Shown here: positions 1-11,711 of the stretch, piece after piece
Position numbering within the stretch: the stretch's first letter is position 1
Layout: the number at the start of each line of letters is the position of its first letter
DNA from: Beaufortia kweichowensis
Taxonomy: Eukaryota > Chordata > Actinopteri > Cypriniformes > Gastromyzontidae
Assembly: GCA_019155185.1 (NCBI GenBank)
Contig: CM032808.1
Location: 7,554,716-7,618,715 of the forward strand
Direction of reading: 5' to 3'
DNA: 64,000 nucleotides
Notes under the pieces: generated by a model
Told to the model about the DNA's origin: nothing
The model's input: the letters and a program-made list of their open reading frames with translations, nothing else
Databases searched by the model: none
Translations under genes and position numbers: made by a program

Positions 1-297
1 GGGTCTGGACGGCTCTGTGCAGCTGTTTCTCCAACCAGACCTCCTGGGCCATGGCTAGCTCAGGGCAGCCTGATGAGTCGAAGAAGAACTGAGAGTTGAG
101 CACCAAACACAACACCCCGCCCACCCAAAAACTAAAGTAATCGTCGCCCCAGTCACGGCAGAACTGATCTACGGTGTCCGGAGTGGGAGCGTTGCCAAGG
201 TCGTGGTTGCCGCTGACAAACAGGAGAGGAATGTCAGGGTGAATGCCTCTTAGTGCTGCTTTGAGATCCTTAACTTGTCCTTCCCTGAATAGATTTC
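1..297 (-). CDS. cpped1: cpped1 exon 3 (partial, runs off left edge)
   Basis: This exon encodes the middle of CPPED1, a calcineurin-like metallophosphoesterase reported in mammals as a Ser/Thr phosphatase acting on AKT. Reading the minus strand from 297, the frame has no stop to the window edge. It contains the metal-binding signature GNHD (residues 125-128 of the joined protein) and the blocks FCRDWGDDYFSFWVGG and LVLNSQFF, which match the vertebrate CPPED1 core. The acceptor is tttcccAG just upstream of 297. Its first two bases complete the glycine codon opened by the last base of exon 2, restoring the HAMPG motif. The catalytic histidines of the C-terminal half are in the following exon, outside the window. 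Confidence 0.95.
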
Positions 298-829
298 CTG
301 GGAAATGGAAAGACATTTGTCTTATTTGAAAAGCCACCTTTAAAGGTTAATTCACTCTGATAAAAAAAACACACAAAACAACAAAGGAATGAGAATCACA
401 ACTATCATGTTCACATTGTGCCAATGCTTTAAACACTTAGTCGTGTGTGAATAAGAAGTTTTGGAGTAATCTCAAATATAAAGAGGAGTTAATGTTTCTG
501 AACGTTGTTTTAATGCACTAAAACATCAATGACAATTTTTAGTCAATAATTCACATGTAAAGTCAATAGTCATTTTATCAGAATACAAATATTCTTTAAA
601 ATCAAAATGAGCCAGAATTTAACAACTATTTTACTTTCATAATGTCAAGTGAAATTATGATTATTAACAAAGAAAAAAGTAGAGCATTCAGATGGTTGGA
701 CAGGTGAGAAAGTGTAAGGAGATCTGGTGTGAAAATTATACATTTATGGACTGTTAAATGTGCATTAACTTAAAAGGGTAAATTATAATTCCACTTAGAC
801 ATTATTACATAGTGTGATATTACAATATT

Positions 830-905
830 ACTGGTTGTTATCACAGAATAAACCCTGACAAAGTGATCAGGAGCCTGATGCGACTGTTAGATAAGACACA
901 ATGTT
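830..905 (+). repeat. Fragment related to the 40.7/43.4-kb dispersed repeat
   Basis: The stretch contains ctggttgttatcaca followed by an aataaaccc-like word and ccctgacaaagtg. The same words occur in the same order, with extra bases between them, near 40970-41020 and 43605-43665. I infer a short diverged relative or a shared module of that repeat family. The boundaries are approximate. Confidence 0.45.
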
Positions 906-3900
906 CAAACAAGACAAACACGCAATGTGGTTTAATCATTTATATTATTTGCATTATAATTTCATGTTATTAATTAGGCATATTTATATCTAATTTATTG
1001 GCAAGTAATTTACTATTAAGATGAAGATGACTCGCAGTATGCAGATGAACGTGTGTTATTAGCTTTGAGTGGTTACTTTTAAGGAAATAACATACATTGG
1101 AATGTCACGACTAGCCAATCAGAATCAAGTATTCCAGAGACAATGATAAACTACTGTTTACTATGTTCAGTTTACTGTTCCAAACTACATATAAAAAGTA
1201 CCTTTGATAGTTTCTTTAATTTTCAAAATAATACTGAACAGGGAATAGATTTTAATGGAGTTTACTCTTTGTTAATAATTCTATACAAAATATATAGATA
1301 AGCATCCAGTCTTAGCACACTTCTCTACAGTACAGGCTTACTGTCAAGTATTGAGTTTTGAAGCTCATTAATAACAGCCTTAGGTTTTCTCTAATATGAC
1401 AAGTAGGGCATCTTGCTAATTGCCTGCTGTGGATTTGAAACTCAATGTTTAGTTGAAAGTACAGTTGGCATTAGTAACTGCAGTGTTGTGAATGCAGTGT
1501 TGATGCGAAACAAAGAAAACAAAACCAACAGACCACCATTTAAGTCTAAAATGACAATAAGGTACCAACAGCCTTTTCAGCAGCTCACAGAGATGTGTAA
1601 TAGAAACAGATAGATTTTTTTAATTATTACTTTTAAAAGTATTGGCTACTTTAGAGTCCGTTCAGACCGACACACATTTAGTTTTCACTGTGAAAAGATG
1701 TTAAACAAATAGCTCACTCCAATAAATTTGTCTATTTGTGCGCTATATTCTAAAGCAGAGGTGTAACAATGTACCAATATTGACAATAATCGTGACATTA
1801 ATAACCATAATCATACACATAATATGAATAATTTGCTAAGCATTTTGCCTTAAGGGCTACAATGGTTACAGACTCTTTCTCATCTGTCTACACTTTTTAA
1901 TGAGTGTGATTCATCGATACAAAAGAGAAAACACTCAATTAAAACAAAACTTAAATAAACTATGAATTTAAGCGATTGTTTTCAAAGCAAAACATTAAAA
2001 AATTAGATATTGTGATATTGTTATTGTGATTTTTTTTGGCTATAATAATTATAAAGTTTCATCAAGTAAAATAACCAGATAGTGAGTCAGTGAGTTAAAT
2101 TTAAAAACAGGTTCACTCGGATGGATTGGTAAATTGGATTGACTGGTTTAATGAGAAGAACCAGCTAAAAAAGAACAATCTGTTTACAAATCAGACCAGT
2201 CCGGTTCTCAATTTCAAGTCATTGACCTAATGATCTGGTCGGAGTGGCTCTCAAATGAACAGCTCACAGGGGAAAAGCTTATCAATAACTAATGACTTTA
2301 ATTCAGTCTGTTCTTTACACAAACCTACAGCATGACTGAATATAGCACAGAACAGTTAGAACTGTGAGGATTTTGCAGGTTACGGCAATATGAGTAAGAG
2401 TAAACATTAACAGAGTTTAGATGGACTACTTTAAAACAATACAATGTTTTAAACTGCACCCTTTTAGCTGTAAAAAAATCACTAACATGGTTATTTTGTC
2501 TCTGTGTGAATAGGCCAATTACTGCTTCTCCTTTGTGATCAATAGAGTTTACCAATATCTGAAACAGAGCTTTGTTTTGACTTCCCCTTGGATTTACGTA
2601 ACGCTCAATCCCAACAGGTCTCCGTCTCTTCCAGCAGAGCCAAATCCCATAGAAACCCATTAAAATCCCTCCCAAAAGAGATCCCTATCAGCTAAACATA
2701 CAGAGAAGCAGAAAAGCTCCTTTAAAGCTGATTTCCCTTTGGTCAACCCTACAGATGTGCAGCTGTTCCTTAGAGAACGTCGCTTTTATCCGCTTTCAAT
2801 GGCAATTAAAAGCCTAACGTACGTGAAGGAGGGAACGGAAGGGAGACGATACCTCCGTCTCACCTTCCCCGATGGAGAACACGGCCAGTCAAAGTTTTTA
2901 CTGCCCAGGATGGCATCAGGTTGAGCGCTCTCTAAATCTAATCACCTCCCTCGATGATCTCTCCTGCTGCCAGGCAGAAGAAATCCTTGAACCGGAAGGC
3001 TCGCAAGAATTCTTTTCTGATATCATGGTGCGGCCCTTCAATTACCACATGGAACTTTGTTCGTTCGGCATGTTCCCCCTCGCTGTTCATTACGAGGTGG
3101 AAGGTGGGAGGCGGAATGACTGAAACAGTCTCAGATTTGGCTGCCAATGGGGCTTGAAGAGGTCACAGTAGGTGTTTAATGAAGGTAAGGTTGACTGACA
3201 GAGGGCTGATCTAACCTCTTTCCCCACAGACAACAACACTACAGTGCTGTTAAGGATGACTAATGTCGCACTGACATATTTCACCATCCGGGATCCACAG
3301 GCTCGGTGAGACTCTCAATCAGAAAGAGCGAGTTTCCAGCACTTTAAACCGTGGGGGGATTCAAGGATGGATGCCTCAGGTACAAACGAGTCGAAAGAAA
3401 AATTGGAATGGATTCAGGAGTCTGAAGAAGTTTACAATGTCCCCCAAGATACCAAAATTTGTTTACAGGTGCACTATTGATATTTGTCAGACAGTGTTAC
3501 TGTTGGGTATGCAAGATGCACCGCAGAGGACCACAAGGGCCTGCATGAGGTGTAATGGTCTGGGTGCACTGCCCATCCTGCAGGATATCAACACCAGCGA
3601 GACGAAGGCCAGAGAAATAATAAGGATACCTGCCATCTTCTTATTTGCTGCAATCAGAAAAACAAACCTACCAAAGCCTAAGGGGAAAAACTGAGAGGTT
3701 CTGGAGGAGCTAAAACTTCCAAGCCATTCAGACTCTTAATGAGGACTCTGCCAGAGGCCAGCAATACGTCAGACACTATTGTCATGCACACATACTGTAC
3801 ATCTCATAAAACATACTGTATACAGTGGACCAGCCAGGTTTGGGTATGATCAGTGTTGAGGTGATATGAAAATGACAGTGAGTATCTCCTATTATTTATT

Positions 3901-4410
3901 CTGACCAATAGAAGCACAGATGCTCCTCCTTCCTTACAAAATTTTAAAACAAGGCAAAATAAAAGAGAAGACAATGGTAATGGTGCTGCTGGGTGGAATT
4001 ATGCAATTAGAAAATAAATAAGCTTTTCTGATGACAAGACAGCCAGTATAAAACATAACGCTTCAGTGAACATCGTTTGTTTACGCTTTTGTTTCGAAAG
4101 TCAGACGGTACATCATGTACATCATTAAAGACAGCTAGTGATGATTAGTCTGGAAGCAATGTGCAGTGTGACATGTTTCTTGTCCACAGCAAGAGAAGAG
4201 GTTAGTATAATCTGACACAGTGACAGACAAAAATATCATGTTTGAAAATGATATCTGAACCTGAAATTCATACAAAAAAATTTATGAATTCTGCCGCATT
4301 GTGAATAAATCACTAAACTGAGTGACATTTGCAAAACAATAACTAACTTCTGGTCTATTTTGTTAATACTTTTACCAACTGGTCCTACTGTAATGTGTAC
4401 TATAATAATG

Positions 4411-4500
4411 TGTCAAATATTTATTCTTGAGAAAGACCTTTCAGTTAATATCTAGTTTGTCATGATTAGATTAAAATTCAATTATGGAATATTTCACTAT
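4411..4500 (+). repeat. Fragment of the TTAA-flanked MITE family
   Basis: The words tagtttgtcatgattaga and aaaattcaattatggaatat match the inner 3' half of the intact MITE at 16591-16905 (tagtttgtcataattaga, aaaattcaacaatgaaatat). Both terminal repeats are missing, so this is a degraded internal fragment. Confidence 0.55.
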
Positions 4501-5565
4501 TAATATAAATACACATATTTGTTTGACATTCCTGGCTTGCAAAGTGTGATTGTGCTATACTTATTTTCATATAGAGCAATTTTGATATTTGTATAATCCA
4601 ATGACATTCATACATTTTAAATTGTGGAAATATACAAATCAAAATGATTAAAATTCAGGTTCACTGAACAGAATTTATCACATGGGGGTAGTAGGGCTCC
4701 AAGAATTTTAATGCTTGGTGAAGGAATAGTATCAGGATCTGGTGAACTCCATTCAGAATAGTAAAAGGAGACCAGCAGCATGATGGGCATGGTGTGTAAT
4801 GCATATGACATCCTTTGGCTGCTTTGCTGGACTGACACTAATGGCTGTTGACACCAGGCTGCTAAAAGGCCCACAAACACTATAAAGTTCCATGACTGTG
4901 CAGTTTATCATAGCCTGACCTATAAATTACATTCAGAACGGAAGCTACAAACCCAGGCTGATATTACATTAAGCAAATGACACTTTAGAGTTTCCCTAGA
5001 TTTTCAAAGGGTATAAACCAATGGGGAGTTAATGCCAACATTAAAAAATTTTCAAATTCATGTGCTGAGAAATACTTTTGACAGCTTTAAGTCTATACGT
5101 ACTCAGCAATCTGACACTTTAAACTGAATTAAATGCATAAACATTCTGGTCATCTTCACAGATGACATCCTGTCAGCACATTCATGTGTGCAGGATAACT
5201 GCCTGTCCTATGAGCTTTGCAGTTTGAGTCGAGGCAATTAGATGAGTGTAGAGATCGCAGGTAGACGGCAGATGGTTCACAGCTCCATTTCATAACAGCC
5301 ACCTCAGAGATTAAAGACAGCCGAAGAATAAAGGACACTAAAGGACGCTCTGCTGAAATCCTGCCTCTTCAATCATTCTTCCAACCTGAAATGAACCGTG
5401 GAGTCTTTGTTGCTGAAATAAAACCTTTTCTAATTGTAATATATATTTATGTGTGTGTGTATGTGGTATTTTTCACACTTTTTCCATTATAAATCATAAT
5501 TTCAGCATAACAGTTTTAAGAAATGGACTACACAAGTTTTTGCAAAACACTGTAAAATGTTCAAT

Positions 5566-5722
5566 CAACTTGGTTATATTAAGTCATTTCAACTTTTACA
5601 TTTTGGCCCGTTGTGACTTGCTTCGACTTATAAAAATAAGTTAGACTTAATTGTTGAACTTAATTTGATGGGTTAAAATAATGTAAAAAAAAATGTTGAA
5701 ATGACTTGTAAAGCCAAGTTGT
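5566..5722. mobile_element. Palindromic MITE in cpped1 intron 2
   Basis: The left arm (about 5567-5595) reads caacttgg, then aagtcatttcaac. The right arm (about 5694-5721) reads gttgaaatgactt, then ccaagttg, which is its reverse complement with a few mismatches. The roughly 100-bp centre is AT-rich and also contains short inverted words. This resembles the palindromic non-autonomous DNA elements common in cyprinid genomes. No coding capacity; the family name is not asserted. Confidence 0.65.
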
Positions 5723-5874
5723 ATTTTAATATTCAAGGCAGAATATATTTACAATGTCGTTCAGAACCTTTGAGAGTATCCAAAATCATTTTGTGTGTTT
5801 CATTACAAAAGAAATCCAAACTTGACTTTCTTGGATAAAGGTGAGAAATTTGCGTAAATTGGTATAAAGATTAC

Positions 5875-6093
5875 CAGGCATAGCATGGATCAAGTCTCCA
5901 CACAGCACCAAAAAGCGAGGTCTGGGTTGCAGTTTGTTGATGGCCTGGACCGCCTGCTTTGTGAGCTGGACCTCCTCAGCCCACTCATCCCCTCCTGAAT
6001 CACAATCACCGATCCTCCACGCCTTCATCAGGCCAAGCTGGGGGTCAGCAGCCTGAATGAAATAAAAGGGCCCATTCCACTCCTTCTGCTCAT
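5875..6093 (-). CDS. cpped1: cpped1 exon 2
   Basis: This 219-nt exon encodes residues 23-96 of CPPED1. It carries the start of the phosphoesterase fold: GPFYFIQAADPQLG (first metal motif, residues 38-41, with DPQ in place of the classical DxH), then the GDCDSGGDEW loop, and CGDLIHAMPG (residues 87-96, the GDxxH motif). The acceptor is ttattcacAG before 6093 and the donor is G|GTAATC after 5875. The exon starts at codon position 2 and ends after position 1. Both junctions restore conserved residues (D23 and G96). Confidence 0.96.
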
Positions 6094-8863
6094 CTGTGAA
6101 TAACAAGAAAACGCCACATTTACTGCTTCCTCGTAGATGTAGAAACATGAAATATATGTTTTAAATGATAAATGCACTGTTTAAAACTCATTTTGTGTCT
6201 GAGCACAGCTGGCAATACAGCACATTCTGATTCAGATTACATAATTAAAGTATCAAGACACTCACAATCTAATGGATAAAAAATAGACAAACACCTGGAA
6301 CGTATGGAATTGCTCATCACATAGAAACCTCACAGCTTTACAGCTCTTGTGTTATAAGAAAACAGGAATGGTAAAAAATACCTTCACACCTTTTTTAGGT
6401 GTTTACAGCACAAACACTTTAGTATATTCTGTGGTTTCGACAGTTTTTTTCATTCAAAGTTATCTTTGCCTGACAGTATAGTGAAGAGAGGATGATGAGA
6501 ATAGGAGTTGGGAACTTGGGTCACCCAAAGCATTATTGCGCAACATGTCAACCGTCAGCAGCTGATTGTTATCTACGATTCTCTGAGGAACTTCCTCTCA
6601 CATGGGTTTATAATGTAATGTGAACTATAAACATCTGTAAACATTCCTAAGAGTTTTTGTGTCAGGCTGTATGGTTTCATAGAGAACCTTTAACACCACA
6701 AAAACCTACACAAAAGTTACTTTCCAAAAAGATAAGAAATAAGAAACCTTTCTTTAAGTTTCTTTCACCCTGGGTGATCACATGGGTTTACGTGGGATTC
6801 ACACAAGAACCCTTTTAAAGTGCCCTTAAGGGTAGGGAAACCCATGGGATCACATGAAAACGCTATCCTGCTTTCTCGGTTCTGGAGACAGGATCACAAA
6901 TAAACGAGTGTAAAGTAAGATTACATTTCATCGATCATGCGCGAAATGTCCCTGTGCAGACAATGATCGCGCGCACAACAACACGAAAGCTCGCGCTGAG
7001 TGACAACAAGATTTTTAGCTTGTAACAATGATCATTTACAACACGCAACAAGATTTTAGCTTGTAAACACAAGCAATCAGTCAAAACATCTTTCAAAAGT
7101 TCATCATGTGCGGACAGAGAAAGTTTTCGACTGTCTAGTTAGTTCATCATCCACCTCCTCAGGTACATATGCTAGCAGTCTTCCCAAATAATAACGATAT
7201 AAGCATCCTATAAGGTCTCTCTAAATTAGTATTTAATCATTTAATAAATACATCACGTTCAGTTAAATTATGAATAACATAATGTATTTTTTTCTGCAGT
7301 AAGCTAAATAAATCATAGACATTAAAAATGCCTTTACAGTACTGCATTTACAAATAGATGAATAAGAATAAACTATGCTTATTAAGAAATGATCAAGTAG
7401 AAATGACCTAATAATGAATTTGTAGTGATGAAATACATACACTTAAATCTTATAGTGTACATTGCAAGTAGTTTCAAACATGTATAAGTTTTAAGTCCAG
7501 TTCTTTTGCAGTCTACCTGCATGACCCAACTGTGTTGCTTTAAAGCACTGGACATTCTTTTACAAAAGAAATTGTTTATTTGATTTATTTTGTTTGTATA
7601 ATATATATTTGCTCAAACATTGCTGTTTGTTAGGCTATAGATAATTGTTTTATTTTACATTTAAAAAATAAAGTGTTAATTCTGATTTGTTTTTGTTTTA
7701 TTATTAAAAACACAACTAAAAGCACTGATAAGAGTACCGTTAAAGTACCGGATCGATAAGTGGTATCGATAAAAGTAGTAATACCGTTAAAACCTTAATG
7801 ATACCCATCCCTACTTAAGGATGTATACACACATGCTTAGCATGTAAACACATTCTCTGAAATACGTGTTAGACCCAATATGATCATCACATACACTGTA
7901 ATTAGTAATGTAGCTTTTAAAGCTCATTTTTTCCAAAACACTGGAAAATCTTTCAACACAAATCCCTACATACAGGCCAAGTTGTTTCAAACTAATCACT
8001 TTTTAACAAGATATACTTGCTATGCCATGCGCTTCTCCGAATAAAAACAAACCTGATTGAAACTCAAAAAGCATTTCAAATGTGCCATCTGCTGCCCAGA
8101 ATCTTGTTTGTTGTCTAGCTCTTTCAAATACAAGTCCCTCGAGACTGAAAACTATTTCCAGGCAACTTTAAACAACATGAATTGAGAGAAACACACAAAG
8201 TTCCAATGACATCTGATAAGCACAAGCCTCTTTCAGCAAACATAAATCAGAGGGATATCTCAGGTGACTGCTGGAGCTTAATACTGCTAACCTAAGTGAA
8301 GATAAAGCCTCCTATTAAAAAGCACAAGATATCAACTTAATGCTAAAACATCTGCTAACAGTTACTGATGTACTGTAGGTTTCGCAAATAAAAAATAAAG
8401 AGTTGTCAATGTCAACAATGGTGCAAAGAAAGAATGAAAGTTAAAGAATGCAGACTTGGTTTACATACGCAGATAAGCAAAGAAATCACATGGGAAACAC
8501 GAAAAACACAAAATGTTAAGCAGTCTGATCAGTTTTGAAACCGTTTTAATACAGATATCAGTGTTTTTAGCCAGTGTTTTACAACTCTCTAATGTAATAC
8601 TTAGTAAAAGCTCCCGAAAATAAATCCTTGGCTCGGAGTTTAACTACAGTACTCCGCTTGTCAAAAACTTGTTGGCATGTCCAAACCCACCCAACACCAA
8701 TGCAAGGTAAGATTATAAACTTAATATAAGATTATACAATTATTAAATTATAAGATTGTAAAATAATATCTTAATATAATCTTAACATTAAACAAACTGT
8801 TATAAAAATTGAATTTTTCAAGCAGTATGTCAATGGACGTTAGCTAGCATCAGCTAACAGTAC
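6094..8863 (-). other. cpped1: cpped1 intron 1
   Basis: A 2.8-kb intron with donor GTACTG (8863 downward) and acceptor ending at 6094. It is AT-rich, with a short CG-containing patch around 6935-7000 (gcgcgcac, ctcgcgc) and a probable hAT-type terminus at 7668-7815. I see no further coding segment in it. Confidence 0.8.
7668..7815 (-). mobile_element. hAT-like element terminus (fragment)
   Basis: The block runs from agagtaccgttaaagtacc through gtggtatcgataaaagta to a terminal ttaatgatacccatcccta. On the minus strand it would start tagggatgggtatcatt, an end I recognise from interspersed hAT-type elements of cyprinid fish. The opposite terminus was not found, so length and completeness are unknown. 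Confidence 0.4.
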
Positions 8864-8930
8864 CTTCTGTCAGCCCCTTATAACTCCGATCCTGCGCTCG
8901 CAGAAAAATACTTTCGTCCCCTGCTGCCAT
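8864..8930 (-). CDS. cpped1: cpped1 exon 1 (start codon)
   Basis: Sixty-seven nt encode the N-terminal 22 residues, beginning MAAGDESIFLRAQDRS and ending KGLTE, plus the first base of codon 23. The donor is GAAG|GTACTG. Spliced to exon 2 the frame reads TEDEQKEWNGPFYF, closely parallel to the mammalian N-terminus of similar length. The ATG at 8930-8928 has G at +4 but no purine at -3. The exon is too short to appear as an ORF on its own; support comes from frame continuity, position and the MAA-rich start typical of the family. Confidence 0.9.
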
Positions 8931-10335
8931 TGAACTGTATACAAAGTTTAATCTTGTGTAAACGCTACTGTTTCGTTTTCCTGTTTGGTAACACAATGAA
9001 GAAGTTTACTTCTGAACACGAGAAAGTCATTGGTCGTGCCTGCGAATCGATGCGTTTGGTAATGTATTAGTGATGTCTGACCATGTTCGGTATGGACTCT
9101 GGAGAAAACGAACCTATCTGCGCAGATCTGCTCTTTAATCATCAGTATAAGTGGACTATATTTTATATTTTTACACAAGTCAACAAATTAACTTTTTAAC
9201 TAAAATAAACAAAAATAACTATTATTTAATTAATTAATTGATGTCAAATATGAAGCCATATAAGAAGACGTGTAACAAAAAATAAAATAAAGTGATTAAA
9301 ACTGTACCATCGACAAATCATCAAATTTACAAAATTAATAAAATATACAGAATATACAAATGTGCAACATACACCATTAAAAGTTGTTAATAAATAACAA
9401 AGGGAGAATATTCAGAGGTATTTCTTAATTTTCTTGCAAGTTATATAATCGTAATCGGTCTCATATTTCTACTTTTTATTACAATTGCAGTGTAAAAATC
9501 ACCCATCATAAATCTTCACAGGTACTTTCACTCTATGGGCTCTTTTACAGTCTCTCTAGAAGAAGTAATGACACGTTAATCCTTTGGCTTATAGCCTGTA
9601 AAACGCTTGAGGTATCTCACCAAACAATTATTGCTTCTAGAACATAATTTATTGTTTATTTAAGTCACTGTTCCTAATTAACACGTACAAACCAAAAATA
9701 ATGTGTGACCAGTATAATTAACATTAATATGGTAGAAGGTTTTTTAGGGACAACAGAGCCAAGATATGCCCAAATCACCTTAGTCCTTACACCTTAGTAG
9801 TCTAAATAACCTTTTTCCACATTCCACATGACATTTTTTTCTATGGTACAATGAAAGCACTTTTATTTTTTAGAGCACGTTGCATGTAGTGAGATAAGTC
9901 ATAGTGCAACTTTTCACAACGAGTATTTTACTATAGCACACGTCTGTTGGTGGCCAGTCCTTCCTTGTCTCCTCCTCTTTACTCTCTCTCTCTCTCTTCT
10001 ACCGAAGCGCGCTCTACAGTTCTGCCTCCGCGCTCCCGCATCTCACTTCTGTCATCTTCACAAACACAGACAGCCTTCAGGGTAGCGCAGTGATTACACG
10101 AGGCTTAAAGTACAAATGAATCAACAAAACAACTGGAATTTAGATAAGCAGCTCTCTGGGTGGACTTTACAGAAATCCGTGGTTGTAATTTAGCTGCTCC
10201 TCACCAGAGAAGCTTTCTGAAAATGCAAACCTCCCCGAATGGCTTTGTTCACTCATGTGGATGTATGCCCTACTGTCAGTGGTAGTACCAACTCCTTTCA
10301 CTCTTTCACTTTGTCCTTTAAAGGAAGACTTCAGG
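8931..10335. promoter_or_regulatory. Divergent cpped1/shisa9 promoter region and 5' UTRs
   Basis: The start codons of cpped1 (8930, minus) and shisa9 (10336, plus) are 1.4 kb apart and point away from each other, so both transcription starts should lie here. The middle (about 9180-9480) is very AT-rich. The shisa9-proximal part (9960-10060) is pyrimidine-rich with a TC run and CG dinucleotides (gaagcgcgctc, ccgcgctcccgc), fitting a TATA-less promoter. No exact start site can be assigned from sequence alone. Confidence 0.55.
9982..9997 (+). repeat. (CT)n microsatellite upstream of shisa9
   Basis: About eight uninterrupted CT dinucleotides within a longer pyrimidine tract (9958-10000), immediately before the CG-containing segment of the presumed shisa9 promoter. 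GA/CT tracts of this kind are frequent in core promoters and can bind GAGA-type factors; a role here is only inferred. Confidence 0.7.
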
Positions 10336-10850
10336 ATGAGATGGACAGTCTTGCTCTTAAAATACTTCTTGGTCAAAGTTCTGGTGCTGTTGTGCAGTGC
10401 GGACGGGGAAGCGCAGCAGCAACTCGAGGGCTTTATAATGCTCTCAGGATCCAATGGGTCCCGGGATGAAGAAAGCGGAGTTTCTGAAGCTCCACACACA
10501 GAGGACAAATGTCGGGGTTACTACGATGTCATGGGACAATGGGACCCGCCGTTCGTTTGCCAAACTGGCAACTATTTATACTGTTGCGGCACTTGTGGCT
10601 TCCGATTTTGCTGCGCTTATAAAAACTCTCGTTTGGATCAGAGCACTTGTAAAAATTACGATACGCCAGTATGGTTAACAGGACAGACACCATATAAGAA
10701 AAATGACCCCAGACATGATCCAACCAAGGATAAAACGAACATGATTGTATATGTAATATGTGGAGTAGTGGCGATCATGGCACTAGTCGGGATATTTACG
10801 AAACTTGGACTAGAAAAGGCTCATAGACCTCACAGAGAAAGTATGTCTCG
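10336..10850 (+). CDS. shisa9: shisa9 exon 1: signal peptide, cysteine-rich domain, TM
   Basis: This exon encodes residues 1-172 (the last codon is split) of Shisa-9/CKAMP44, a single-pass AMPA-receptor auxiliary protein that modulates desensitisation at synapses. A hydrophobic signal peptide spans residues 1 to about 23. An N-glycosylation sequon NGS is at 40-42. The Shisa cysteine-rich domain (59-105) has eight cysteines, including the YCCGTCGFRFCC core. The single membrane helix is at about 136-154 (MIVYVICGVVAIMALVG), followed by the conserved juxtamembrane FTKLGLEKAHRP. The donor is CG|GTAAGT. I chose the ATG at 10336 because it has A at -3 and gives a normal signal peptide. An in-frame ATG at 10255 would add 27 residues. 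Confidence 0.96.
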
Positions 10851-11604
10851 GTAAGTTACTGTTAGTGCTTTGGGTTTTTTGAATCACATTCTATTAACAT
10901 TTTGTTTAATTACTTAATATTATAAATAAACGTGAGTGTTTCGCTTTGAGTTTTTTATTTTATTTAGAAAAGCTCTTGTTCATTTAAGAGTTGTTGTCAA
11001 TCTCCAGGCAAAGATTTGCTTCTCATCATAGTCCAGTCTTCACTCTTTGAGTGAAGTGTTGTTGTTTTCTTACATCTGCGTTATCTTTTAACTGCAGTTC
11101 GCATGCCCATACTGTGTGCACGCGTATTTGAACAACAATCCCTTGGAAAGCTTTCTAAACTGAAATGCATTTTTGTAAAACTCTCGAATGGATTTTTTTA
11201 AACAACATACCTAACTTGCTCATCTAAAGATCATCATGACTAACATACAACCCGTTTTAGATGTTACAGCATGTTGCGTAACCTCCGGTTGGCAGTTCTT
11301 TACCCTTTAGCTACTCAGCTTGGATAGTGGAGGTGGGAATCTCGTGTTGCTACCGATACAGTGGGTCAGTGTCTCTGATGAGAGCTGCGCAGCCCACGGT
11401 GTGCAGCTAAAGAGCGCTCATCTCTTCTCTATGGGAAAATGTTCTCTGTAAATCAGCACCATAGACAGCGACAGCCGCAGAACTGAATGAATAGATGTTA
11501 ATTTATTGACTTTATATCACTGTATAATGCTTTGCTGTTTCTTTCTAAATCAAGACAAAAATTATTAAAATACTAAGTTAATAAAATTGCTTGTTATTTA
11601 ACAG
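10851..11604 (+). other. shisa9: shisa9 intron 1
   Basis: A 754-bp GTAAGT...AG intron interrupting codon 172 after its second base. The acceptor has the short pyrimidine stretch ttgttatttaacag. The segment about 11270-11470 is less AT-rich than its surroundings, but I recognise nothing coding in it. Confidence 0.85.
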
Positions 11605-11711
11605 AGCAGTGGCAAGTGTGATGCAAGGCGCCCGTCAGGCTCAACACGAGGAAGCCATCGGAATGCACACGCAGCATTATGACACCGTGCAGGCGAGAGG
11701 AAACAACATGC
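11605..11711 (+). CDS. shisa9: shisa9 exon 2: cytoplasmic juxtamembrane segment
   Basis: A 107-nt exon encoding residues 172-208 of the intracellular tail: RAVASVMQGARQ, then HTQHYDTVQARGNNM. It corresponds to the mammalian segment beginning RALADVM and containing an HYE/HYD block. It enters at codon position 3 and leaves after position 1 (C|GTAAGT). The frame is continuous with exons 1 and 3. The exon has no independent long ORF, so the call rests on splice sites, phase and homology. Confidence 0.9.

Larger units (their letters stand above)
298..5874 (-). other. cpped1: cpped1 intron 2
   Basis: A 5.6-kb intron bounded by GT (5874-5873, GTAATC) and AG (299-298) on the minus strand. Most of it is AT-rich and featureless. 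It holds a repeat fragment near 830-905, a TTAA-type MITE fragment at 4411-4500 and a palindromic MITE at 5566-5722. A GC-richer block at about 2740-3330 is open in several frames on both strands. No additional exon of cpped1 is needed to join exons 2 and 3 in frame. Confidence 0.85.

Noticed and set aside
3371..3694. A 107-codon open frame in cpped1 intron 2
   Set aside because: The translation is basic and featureless, on the strand opposite to cpped1, with no recognisable domain; treated as chance unless conservation shows otherwise.
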